64,000 bases of DNA. Origin: JACVRW01 sp036407035 (GTDB lineage Bacteria; Actinomycetota; Thermoleophilia; Solirubrobacterales; Thermoleophilaceae). Positions 56,713 to 64,000 of this stretch are shown here, piece after piece. Numbering within the stretch: the first letter of the stretch is position 1; each line of letters starts with the position of its first letter. Under the pieces are notes generated by a model. That model searched no databases, was not told where the DNA came from, and was given only the letters and a program-made list of their open reading frames with translations. The position numbers and the translations under genes are program-made. The stretch covers positions 1 to 64,000 of the forward strand of contig DASXAA010000093.1 of assembly GCA_036407035.1 (NCBI GenBank), in the 5' to 3' direction.

Positions 56713-58151
56713 GGATGGTCAGGCACCAGGGCCGCTTCACGCCCTTCCAGGCGGGCCTGATCGCGCTCGTCGTGATCGTGATCTTCACCTACCTCGGCTT
56801 CTCGAAGGACATCCCGTTCACGCGGCCCTTCGAGGTCAGCGCGCTGTTCACGAACGCGCCGCCGATCCAGCAGGGCATGGCGGTCCGGATCGCGGGCGTG
56901 GACGTGGGCAAGGTCTCGAAGGTCGAGGCGGTGGACGGGGACTCGCCCGCCGTGAAGGTGACGATGAAGCTCGAGGACAAGGCCCTGCCGCTGCACGAGG
57001 ACGCGCGGCTGAAGGCGCGGCCTCGCATCTTCTTCGAGGGCAACCTGTTCATCGACATCAACCCGGGATCGCCGGGGTCGCCGGAGGTGAAGGACGGGCA
57101 CGTCTATGCGCCCTCGCAGACCTCCGCGCCGGTGCAGCTCGACCAGGTGCTCGGGATCCTGACGTCGAACACTCGCGACGACCTGCGCAAGCTGTTCGTC
57201 GGCTACGGCGCCGCGATCAACGGGAAGCCGCTGCCGGGCGAGGACGCCGACCAGGATCCCTCGACCCAGGGCCAGACCGCCGCCGAGTCGCTGAACGACT
57301 CGCTCCAGTACTCCGCCGAGGCGCTGCGCGGCGGGGCGATCGTGAACGACGCCACGCTCGGGGAGGAGGCGCACGACCTCTCGAAGCTGATCTCCGGCCA
57401 GCAGAAGGTGAACGCGGCGCTCTCGACGCACGAGGAGCAGCTCAAGGACCTGATCACGAACTTCAACGTGACGATGCGCGCGCTCGCGGAGGAGAACGCC
57501 AACCTGAGCGAGACGATCCACCTGCTGCCGCAGGTGCTCGAGGCGGCGAACCCGGCGCTCGACAACCTGAACGCCGCCTTCCCGCCGCTGCGCGCGTGGG
57601 CGCTCGAGATGGTGCCCGGGGTGAAGGAGACGCCGGCCACGATCGCCGCCGGCCTCCCGTGGCTGCGCCAGGCGCGGCCGCTGCTCTCGCAGGCGGAGCT
57701 CGGCGGGCTGGTCCAGCAGCTGAAGCCGGCCGTGGCGGACTTCGCCGAGTTCACGGACGGCCAGGTGCAGCTGCTCCCGCAGCTCGACCTGTTCAACCGT
57801 TGCCAGCTGGGCGTGGTGCTGCCGATGGGCGACGAGGTCGTGCAGGACGGCAATCTGACCACCGGCCTGCCGAACTACCAGGAGTTCTGGCAGACGATGG
57901 TCGGGCTGGCGGGCGAGTCGCAGAACTTCGACGGCAACGGCTCGTACGTGCGCTTCCAGGCCGGCGGCGGCGGCTACACCGCGCAGACCCCGCCCGTCGG
58001 CGCCGCAGGACCGCTCCACACCGCGCTGACCGCCCCGCCGCTCGGCACGCGCCCGGCGCGCACCGCGAAGCCGCCCTACAAGCCGAACGTCGCGTGCCAC
58101 ACACAGCGGGTCCCGGACCTGAACGCGGCCAAGATCGGAGCCGGGCCGTGA
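56709..58151 (+). CDS. MCE-family protein 4
   Basis: A 480-residue MCE protein. Anchor (FQAGLIALVVIVIFTYLGF), MCE domain (FEVSALFTNAPPIQQGMAVR, GVDVGKVSKVE), helical region, and a Gly-rich C-terminus (FQAGGGGYTAQTPP) with two cysteines (FNRCQLG, VACHTQ). The only MCE gene of the set starting with ATG (ATGA overlap with the previous stop). Confidence 0.92.
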   Translation: MRMVRHQGRFTPFQAGLIALVVIVIFTYLGFSKDIPFTRPFEVSALFTNAPPIQQGMAVRIAGVDVGKVSKVEAVDGDSPAVKVTMKLEDKALPLHEDARLKARPRIFFEGNLFIDINPGSPGSPEVKDGHVYAPSQTSAPVQLDQVLGILTSNTRDDLRKLFVGYGAAINGKPLPGEDADQDPSTQGQTAAESLNDSLQYSAEALRGGAIVNDATLGEEAHDLSKLISGQQKVNAALSTHEEQLKDLITNFNVTMRALAEENANLSETIHLLPQVLEAANPALDNLNAAFPPLRAWALEMVPGVKETPATIAAGLPWLRQARPLLSQAELGGLVQQLKPAVADFAEFTDGQVQLLPQLDLFNRCQLGVVLPMGDEVVQDGNLTTGLPNYQEFWQTMVGLAGESQNFDGNGSYVRFQAGGGGYTAQTPPVGAAGPLHTALTAPPLGTRPARTAKPPYKPNVACHTQRVPDLNAAKIGAGP

Positions 58152-59509
58152 AGCGGGCGATCAAGAAGAACGCGCGCGTGTTCACAGCGATCATCCTGCT
58201 GCTGGTGCTCGCGCTCGGCATCGCCGGCTACATCCTGAGCAACCAGCGCTTCTACCTGCCCGCCTGGGTCCCCGTGCTCGGCACGGACTTCTACGAGGTC
58301 AAGGCCGAGCTGCCGACCGCCCAGGCCGTCGTGCCGGGCCAGGGGCAGACGGTGAACATCGCGGGCGTCAAGGTCGGCGAGGTCGGCTCCGTGAACCTCG
58401 TGAACGGCCACGCGGTGGTCGACATGCAGATCCAGGAGAAGTACAAGCCGATCTACCGCAACGCCACGATCCTGCTGCGGCCGAAGACCGGCCTCAAGGA
58501 CATGTTCCTGTCGCTCGACCCGGGCACCAAGGACGCCGGCGAGATCCCCGAGGGCGGCAGCGTGCGGCTCGCGAACACGCTCCCCGACGTGAACGCCGAC
58601 GAGGTGCTCGCGCAGCTCGACACCGACACGCGCGCCTACCTGAGGGTGCTCCTGAACGCCGGCGGCGAGGCCTTCGACGACAGCGCCCACCCGCACACGC
58701 AGACGGCGTCGGCGGATCTGCGCGAGACGCTCAAGCGCTTCGAGCCGCTGTCGCGCAACGGCAGGAAGGTCACGCGCCTGCTGGTCGCGCGCCGCCACAA
58801 CATCAGGCGAGTGATCCACAACTTCCAGGAGCTGTCGACCGAGCTGGGGCGCAAGGACAAGCAGCTGGCGGGCCTGGTCGACTCGGCCAACGCGAACTTC
58901 CGCGCGTTCGCCGACGAGCAGGCGTCGATCCGCGAGGCGCTGCGGCTGTTCCCGCCGACGCTGTCGCAGACGCGCGACACGCTGACCAAGGTCAGCACGC
59001 TCGCGGCGGACCTCGGCCCGGCGCTGTCGCGCCTGCGCCCGTTCGCGCGCGACCTCGCGCCGGCGCTGCGCGCCACCCAGCCGTTCCTGCGCGAGACGAC
59101 TCCGATCCTCCGCACCCAGGTGCGGCCGTTCGCCCGCGACGTGCAGCCGACGATCCGCGACCTGCGCACCGCGACCAACGACCTGGCGGTCGTGACGCCC
59201 AAGCTGACCAACACCTTCAAGGTGCTGAACTCGCTGTTCAACACCCTCGCCTACGACCCGCCCGGCGCCGCCGACTCGTTCCTCTACTGGAGCGGGTGGG
59301 CCGCCCACGCCGGCGTGACCATGTGGGACACCCAGGACGCGAACGGGCCGATCCGCCGCGGCGCCGTGCTCGTCTCGTGCCCGAGCTACGACACGCTCGA
59401 GGCGGTGGTCGCCGGCAACCCGCAGCTGGGCATGGTCGTCCATCTGCTGAACCTGCCGCCGGAGCAGGTGGCCTGTCCCCAGAACGTCCCCGACAACCAG
59501 TTCCCGTGA
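58148..59509 (+). CDS. MCE-family protein 5
   Basis: A 453-residue MCE protein. Basic N-terminus and anchor (FTAIILLLVLALGIAGYIL), MCE domain (DFYEVKAELPTAQAVVPGQG, GVKVGEVGSV), helical region, and C-terminal cysteine pair (VSCPSYD, VACPQN). GTG start overlapping the previous stop. Start and spacing conform to the coupled series. Confidence 0.92.
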   Translation: MKRAIKKNARVFTAIILLLVLALGIAGYILSNQRFYLPAWVPVLGTDFYEVKAELPTAQAVVPGQGQTVNIAGVKVGEVGSVNLVNGHAVVDMQIQEKYKPIYRNATILLRPKTGLKDMFLSLDPGTKDAGEIPEGGSVRLANTLPDVNADEVLAQLDTDTRAYLRVLLNAGGEAFDDSAHPHTQTASADLRETLKRFEPLSRNGRKVTRLLVARRHNIRRVIHNFQELSTELGRKDKQLAGLVDSANANFRAFADEQASIREALRLFPPTLSQTRDTLTKVSTLAADLGPALSRLRPFARDLAPALRATQPFLRETTPILRTQVRPFARDVQPTIRDLRTATNDLAVVTPKLTNTFKVLNSLFNTLAYDPPGAADSFLYWSGWAAHAGVTMWDTQDANGPIRRGAVLVSCPSYDTLEAVVAGNPQLGMVVHLLNLPPEQVACPQNVPDNQFP

Positions 59510-61023
59510 TCAAGCAGGCGCCAAGTCTCGGCCGGATCCTCACGATGGTGGCCTTCGCGCTGTCGTGCTTCGGCATCCTGGTGTTCCTGTGGCTCTCCTT
59601 CGGCGGCTCGGTGCCGCTCCAGCCGAAGGGCTACCGGATCAAGGTCGCCTTCCCGGAGGCGACCCAGCTGGCCCAGGAGGCGGACGTGCGCATCTCCGGC
59701 GTCAAGGTCGGGAAGGTCAAGAGCAAGGAGCCGAACAAGCGCACCGGCCTGACCGACACGGTGCTCGAGATCGACTCGCGCTTCGCGCCGATCCCGCGCA
59801 ACACGCGCGCGATCCTGCGGCAGAAGTCGCTGCTCGGCGAGACCTACGTGGAGCTGTCGCCCGGCGGCCCGACCGGCCTGAACGGGAAGACCGTCGGCGG
59901 CAGCCTGCCGGAGGACGGCACGCTGCCGGAGGGCCAGGTCGCGCCAACCGTGGAGCTCGACGAGATCCTGCGCACGTTCGACCCGGAGACGAGGCGCAAG
60001 TTCTCGATCTGGCTCGACCAGCAGGGGCGCGCGGTGGCGAACAGCGGCCCGGCGCTCAACGCCGCGATCGCCAACCTCACCCCGTTCGCCGAGAACACCG
60101 ACGTGGTGCTGAGGATCCTGCGCGAGCAGAGCGGCGACACGCGCCGCCTCGTGCGCGACACCGGCGAGGTGTTCAGCGCGCTCAGCGAGCGGCAGGGCCA
60201 GCTGCGCTCCCTGATCCGCAACTCCAACCGCGTCTGGGAGACGACGGCGCGGCGCGACGTCGAGCTGGCGGACACGTTCCGCATCTTCCCGACCTTCCTG
60301 CGCGAGGGCCGCGAGACCACCCGCCGGCTGACGCGCTTCGCGGCCAACACCAACCCGCTGATCGACCAGCTCCGGCCGGCCGCCCGGGAGCTGTCCCCGA
60401 CGCTGATCGACCTGAAGGCGGCCGCGCCCGACCTCAAGAGCTTCTTCACCGACCTCGGCCCGCTCGTGAGGGTGTCGCGCACCGGGCTGCCGGCGACCGA
60501 GCAGGTGCTCGACAACACGCGCCCGGTGCTCGCGCGGCTCGACCCGTTCCTGCGCCAGGTCACGCCGATCTTCGACTACCTCGGGCTCTACAAGCGCGAG
60601 ATCGCGGCGTTCTTCGGGAGCGACGCCGCGTCGACGCAGGCACGCGACCCGGCGTTCGCCTCGCGGGACCTGTTGCACACGCTGCGCACCAGCAACCCGA
60701 CGAACCCGGAGATCATGGCCGCGTTCCCGACCCGGCTCTCGACCACGCGCTCAAACCCCTACACGGCGCCGGGCGCGTACGACCGGCTGAAGGGCGGCGG
60801 CCACCTGCAGGTCTTCGCGCCGAACCTCTGCACGTCGACGCCGGTGCCGAACCCGCCGGCGGCGAACCAGTACATGACCCAGGAGGTCGTGGACCTGCTC
60901 GCGCAGTACACGTTCGGCATCCCAGAGAACGCCGGCAAGGCCCCGCCGTGCGAGGCGCAGCCGCCGCTCGGCCGCATAATCGGGCAGCCGGGCGCGTACC
61001 CGCACCTGCAGCCGCTGCCATAG
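59506..61023 (+). CDS. MCE-family protein 6
   Basis: A 505-residue MCE protein closing the MCE series. Anchor (TMVAFALSCFGILVFLWLSF), MCE domain (YRIKVAFPEATQLAQEADVR, GVKVGKVKSKEP), helical region, and C-terminal cysteine pair (NLCTSTP, PPCEAQP). A lipobox is not present, unlike the LprK-like fifth MCE protein in mycobacteria. GTG start overlaps the previous stop. 18 bases separate it from the MMPL gene. Confidence 0.92.
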   Translation: MIKQAPSLGRILTMVAFALSCFGILVFLWLSFGGSVPLQPKGYRIKVAFPEATQLAQEADVRISGVKVGKVKSKEPNKRTGLTDTVLEIDSRFAPIPRNTRAILRQKSLLGETYVELSPGGPTGLNGKTVGGSLPEDGTLPEGQVAPTVELDEILRTFDPETRRKFSIWLDQQGRAVANSGPALNAAIANLTPFAENTDVVLRILREQSGDTRRLVRDTGEVFSALSERQGQLRSLIRNSNRVWETTARRDVELADTFRIFPTFLREGRETTRRLTRFAANTNPLIDQLRPAARELSPTLIDLKAAAPDLKSFFTDLGPLVRVSRTGLPATEQVLDNTRPVLARLDPFLRQVTPIFDYLGLYKREIAAFFGSDAASTQARDPAFASRDLLHTLRTSNPTNPEIMAAFPTRLSTTRSNPYTAPGAYDRLKGGGHLQVFAPNLCTSTPVPNPPAANQYMTQEVVDLLAQYTFGIPENAGKAPPCEAQPPLGRIIGQPGAYPHLQPLP

Positions 61024-61031
61024 GCGCTCAC

Positions 61032-61037
61032 TAAGCT
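61032..61037 (+). promoter_or_regulatory. Candidate internal -10 box (TAAGCT) before the MMPL gene
   Basis: TAAGCT ends 7 bases before the ATG at 61045. This could be a secondary leaderless promoter within the mce operon. Confidence 0.3.
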
Positions 61038-61044
61038 GACCGTG

Positions 61045-63750
61045 ATGAGGGGGGAGCTGTTCGCCGCCGTCGTCCGCTTCGTCGTGCGCAGGCCGCTTGT
61101 CGTGCTCGCCGTGGGCATTCTGCTCGCCCTCGGCGGCGCCGCGCTGGCGCTGCGGCTCGAGCCGAGCGCCGCCACGGACACGCTCGTCAACCGCTCCTCC
61201 GACACGTACCAGGCGACCGAGCGCTTCAAGCGGGACTTCGGCGACGAGGCCGTGCTGGTGGTGGTGCAGGGCGACCTCAGCCGCACCGTGCTGACGGAGG
61301 ACCTGCTGCGCGTGCTGAACCTGGAGGGCTGCCTCTCCGGCAACGTGCCCCGGAAGCAGCTCTCGAAGCGGATCGCGCTCAACCGCCGCGACCCCGACCA
61401 GGGGCTGCCGCCCGTGTGCGGCGAGCTCGCGAAGCTGCGGCCGGCCAAGGTCGTGTACGGCCCGGGGACGTTCATCAACACCGCCGCGGGCCGGATCCAG
61501 GACGAGTTCATCAAGCGCCAGCGGGCCAACGAGGCGCAGGCCGACCGCGCCGATCGGGCGGCGCGCAAGCTCTCGGCCCGGCGCGGCGACCCGCCGGCGG
61601 AGCAGGCGCGGCTGGGGAGCATCGCGCGCCAGGCGGTGAACGCGGAGTTCACCCGCAACGCGCTCGCGCTGGCGCTCAAGTACGGGCTCCAGAGCGTCCC
61701 GTCGCTCGACGACCCGAACTTCGTGTCGCAGCTCGTGTTCGACCAGAGCGGCGGCGTGGGCGTGCCGAAGTCGAGGTTCGCCTACCTGTTCCCGTCGAAG
61801 AACGCGGCGCTGATCCAGATCCGCCTGCGCCCGGACCTGACGGACTCCGAGCGGCTGCGGGCGATCGCGCTGATCAAGGAGGCCACCACCAAGGACGCCT
61901 TCAGGCCGCGCCGCGGCGCCCACTACGTCATCACGGGCGTGCCGGTGGTGGCGGAGGCGCTCGCGAACGCCGTGCAGGACGCGATCTTCGTGCTGCTGGG
62001 GGCGGCGCTGCTCGTGATGGCGGCGACCCTGGCGCTGGTGTTCCGCAGCCGGCTGCGGCTGCTGCCGCTGGCGCTCGCGCTGGCGGCGGCGGCGATGACG
62101 TTCGGCGCCCTGTCGCTCGCGGGCGGCAGCCTCACGATGGCCTCGATCGCCGTGCTGCCGGTGCTGATCGGCCTGGCGGTGGACTACGCGATCCAGTTCC
62201 AGGCGCGCTACGACGAGGAGCGCGGCCGCAGGCCGGACGCGACGCGCGAGGAGTCGGCGGTTGCCGCGGCGGCGGCGGGCGGCCCGACGATCGCGACCGC
62301 GGGGCTCGCCACGGCCGTCGGCTTCCTCGTGCTGCTGCTGTCGCCGGTCCCGATGGTGCGCGGCTTCGGGCTGCTGCTCGTGCTGGGCATCGCCCTGGCG
62401 CTCGTGTGCGCGCTCTGCGCGGGCTTCGCGGCGCTGGTTCGCTTCGGCCGCGACGAGCGGCCGCGGGGCGAGGTGCCGCCCTCCTTCCCGCGCCTGCGGG
62501 CGCGACTCCACCCCGCGGGCGAATGGCTCGCCGACCGCTCGTGGCGGGCGCTCGGCGTGTCGCTCACCAGGCCGCGGCGGGTGCTCGCGATCGGCCTGGC
62601 GCTCGCCGTGCTCGGGCTCGCGCTCGACACCCAGAGCGAGGTGGTCTCGGACGTGCAGCAACTCGTGCCGCAGGACCTCCAGGCGCTCAAAGACGCGGAC
62701 CTGCTGCAGCGGGAGACGGGCGTGTCGGGGGAGATCGACGTGAGCGTCCGCGCCGACGACATCACGAAGCCGGCGGTGGTCGCCTGGATGACGCGCTTCC
62801 AGACGGGCGTGCTGCGCGCCCACGGCTACAGGGCGGGAAAGCGCTGCGCGCAGGAGAAGGCACCGCCCGAGCTGTGCCCGGCGCTGTCGCTGCCCGACCT
62901 CTTCTCGAGCGCCGGTGGGGCGCAGGCGGGCACCGGCGTGCGAACCCTGCTCGACGCGGTGCCGGCGTACTTCTCGCAGGGCGTCGTGACGCGCGACCGC
63001 AGGACCGCGAACCTCGCCTTCGGCATCCGGCTGATGCCGCTCGACCGCCAGAAGCAGGTGGTCGACGACATCAAGCGGCGGCTCGACCCGCCGGCCGGCG
63101 TGCAGGCGTCCGTCGTGGGCCTGCCGGTGCTGGCCGCCGAGGCGAACGGCGCGCTGTCGTCGCCGTGGCGGCGCGGGCTGACCCTGCTGGTGGCCCTCGC
63201 CGGCGTCTTCCTCGTGCTGCTGGCCGTGCGCCGCTCGGCGCGCGCCGCGGCGGTGCCGCTGATCCCGATCGCGCTCGCCACGGGCTGGTCGGCCGGCCTG
63301 CTGTTCCTGCTCGGGCTGCTGCCGGGGCCGCTCGAGGTGGACCTGAACCCGATGTCGGTCACGCTCGGCGCGCTCGTGATCGCGATCTCCACCGAGTTCA
63401 GCGTGCTGCTCTCGTCGCGCTACGCCCAGGAGCGCGAGGCCGGCGCCGGGCCGGCGCGCGCGGTGGAGCTCGCCTACGCCTCGACCGGGGCCGCCGTCCT
63501 CGCGTCCGGCGCGACCGCGATCGCGGGCTTCGCGGCACTGATCGCCTCCGACATCCGGATGCTGCGGGACTTCGGCATCGTCACGGTCGTGGACCTGACC
63601 GTGTCCCTGATCGGCGTGATGCTGGTGCTTCCGGCGGCCCTGGTGTGGGCCGAGGAGCACGGCGCCTTCAAGGTGCGCGACCTCGACCCGCGCCCGCTCC
63701 TGCGGCGCGTCCGGGCCCGGGGCGGGCGGCCGCAGACGGACTCGCCGTGA
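61045..63750 (+). CDS. MMPL/RND-type lipid transporter in the mce operon
   Basis: A 901-residue RND-superfamily membrane protein with two repeats of an anchor span plus a five-span bundle and two large extracytoplasmic loops. The first span is at the N-terminus (PLVVLAVGILLALGGAAL), and the SSD-like core includes VLIGLAVDYAIQFQARYDEE and ISTEFSVLLSSRYAQEREAG, with proton-relay-type acidic residues. Both loops contain cysteine pairs (LEGCLSG/PPVCGEL; GKRCAQEKAPPELCPAL). MMPL proteins export lipids or hopanoid-like molecules. An ATG directly after a GTG was chosen as start. Confidence 0.9.
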   Translation: MRGELFAAVVRFVVRRPLVVLAVGILLALGGAALALRLEPSAATDTLVNRSSDTYQATERFKRDFGDEAVLVVVQGDLSRTVLTEDLLRVLNLEGCLSGNVPRKQLSKRIALNRRDPDQGLPPVCGELAKLRPAKVVYGPGTFINTAAGRIQDEFIKRQRANEAQADRADRAARKLSARRGDPPAEQARLGSIARQAVNAEFTRNALALALKYGLQSVPSLDDPNFVSQLVFDQSGGVGVPKSRFAYLFPSKNAALIQIRLRPDLTDSERLRAIALIKEATTKDAFRPRRGAHYVITGVPVVAEALANAVQDAIFVLLGAALLVMAATLALVFRSRLRLLPLALALAAAAMTFGALSLAGGSLTMASIAVLPVLIGLAVDYAIQFQARYDEERGRRPDATREESAVAAAAAGGPTIATAGLATAVGFLVLLLSPVPMVRGFGLLLVLGIALALVCALCAGFAALVRFGRDERPRGEVPPSFPRLRARLHPAGEWLADRSWRALGVSLTRPRRVLAIGLALAVLGLALDTQSEVVSDVQQLVPQDLQALKDADLLQRETGVSGEIDVSVRADDITKPAVVAWMTRFQTGVLRAHGYRAGKRCAQEKAPPELCPALSLPDLFSSAGGAQAGTGVRTLLDAVPAYFSQGVVTRDRRTANLAFGIRLMPLDRQKQVVDDIKRRLDPPAGVQASVVGLPVLAAEANGALSSPWRRGLTLLVALAGVFLVLLAVRRSARAAAVPLIPIALATGWSAGLLFLLGLLPGPLEVDLNPMSVTLGALVIAISTEFSVLLSSRYAQEREAGAGPARAVELAYASTGAAVLASGATAIAGFAALIASDIRMLRDFGIVTVVDLTVSLIGVMLVLPAALVWAEEHGAFKVRDLDPRPLLRRVRARGGRPQTDSP

Positions 63751-64000
63751 GCGACCGCTTCGAGGACCTCGGCGCCGGCAACGGGCGCAGCCCCGGCGAG
63801 CGGCTGGCGGAGCGCGACCGGACGCACCCCGAGCCGGTCAAGGGGCCGCCGGAGGTGCCGCGGCCGGGCAACAAGTACGCGTGGGCGGTCGGCATCGTGG
63901 CGCTGATGGGGCTCGGCGTGCTGCTGTTCACGACGACGCTCCCGAACACGGGCGAGGGGCTCGAGGGGCCGAAGGCCGGCACCACGCTCAGGGTCTTCGC
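63747..64000 (+). CDS. Membrane-anchored protein, possibly redoxin-like (truncated by window end)
   Basis: The first 84 codons of a gene that runs off the window. A charged Pro-rich cytoplasmic stretch (SDRFEDLGAGNGRSPGERLA) is followed by one membrane anchor (YAWAVGIVALMGLGVLLFTT) and the start of an extracytoplasmic domain (PNTGEGLEGPKAGTTLRVF). The layout resembles membrane-anchored TlpA/redoxin proteins, but the CxxC region is outside the window, so this is a guess. The GTG start overlaps the MMPL stop (GTGA), so it belongs to the mce operon. Confidence 0.6.
   Translation, partial: MSDRFEDLGAGNGRSPGERLAERDRTHPEPVKGPPEVPRPGNKYAWAVGIVALMGLGVLLFTTTLPNTGEGLEGPKAGTTLRVF

Noticed and set aside
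1..64000. tRNA, rRNA, transposase, integrase or attachment sites
   Set aside because: None could be recognised on reading both strands. Composition is uniform and gene content is housekeeping plus accessory regulation, with no sign of a recent island apart from the hairpin-flanked gene.

Overview
This window is about 70% GC and almost fully coding. It looks like a chromosomal segment of an actinobacterium, most plausibly class Thermoleophilia (Solirubrobacterales-like). That placement is inferred from gene content, not from any rRNA. The supporting genes are a complete mce lipid-transport operon with its own ATPase, a chlorite-dismutase-family HemQ next to a ferredoxin reductase, a SARP/STAND/WD40 giant regulator, PucR and LuxR regulators, and many GTG/TTG starts. 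No rRNA, tRNA, CRISPR array, transposase or phage gene was seen. No stretch over 300 bases lacks a gene. The longest gaps are 48426-48655 (230 bases, upstream of a MalT-like regulator) and 33821-34005 (185 bases, nothing recognisable).

Layout. 1-4302: an SDR-like protein, a GST-fold protein, a monothiol glutaredoxin/BolA pair divergent from an A-type Fe-S carrier, a small exported protein and a LuxR regulator that share a palindrome, and a small membrane protein. 4356-10109: a 1646-residue SARP-NTPase-STAND-WD40 regulator followed by two small exported or membrane proteins. 10175-18224: AlkA-like glycosylase, an ArsR-AHSA1 fusion with a clear operator, an ABC1/UbiB kinase, FAH-family hydrolase, Ppx/GppA, an RDD protein with an acidic repeat tail, and FprA. 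18221-26289: HemQ, a glycosyltransferase fused to a flippase-like membrane domain, a GAF-GGDEF cyclase, and full-length MetH. 26364-28424: a small gene bracketed by two long hairpins, a secreted alpha/beta hydrolase, and a DUF4396 protein under a CsoR-like copper operator. 28570-32822: nitrogen operon amt-glnK-glnA-pucR. 32855-45396: nitronate-monooxygenase-like protein, M20 peptidase-AbgT-glutaminase cluster, VOC protein, aldo/keto reductase, HypX, a secreted zinc peptidase, and a dgcA-dgcN D-glutamate pair. 45471-49427: MalT-like LuxR ATPase, a tiny Cys protein and a lipoprotein. 49581-64000 (open end): mce operon (two YrbE permeases, ATPase, six MCE proteins, an MMPL/RND protein, and the start of a membrane-anchored protein that resembles redoxins).

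How it fits together. Nitrogen and glutamate metabolism recur: ammonium uptake, PII, glutamine synthetase, PucR, glutaminase, peptidase/AbgT and D-glutamate salvage. The mce block is one transcription unit with stop/start overlaps at nearly every junction from the second MCE gene on. Many monocistronic genes carry a TAnnnT -10 box only 6-10 bases before the start codon and no Shine-Dalgarno, while small exported proteins, amt and the mce permeases have clear Shine-Dalgarno leaders. This two-class start architecture was used to choose several starts.
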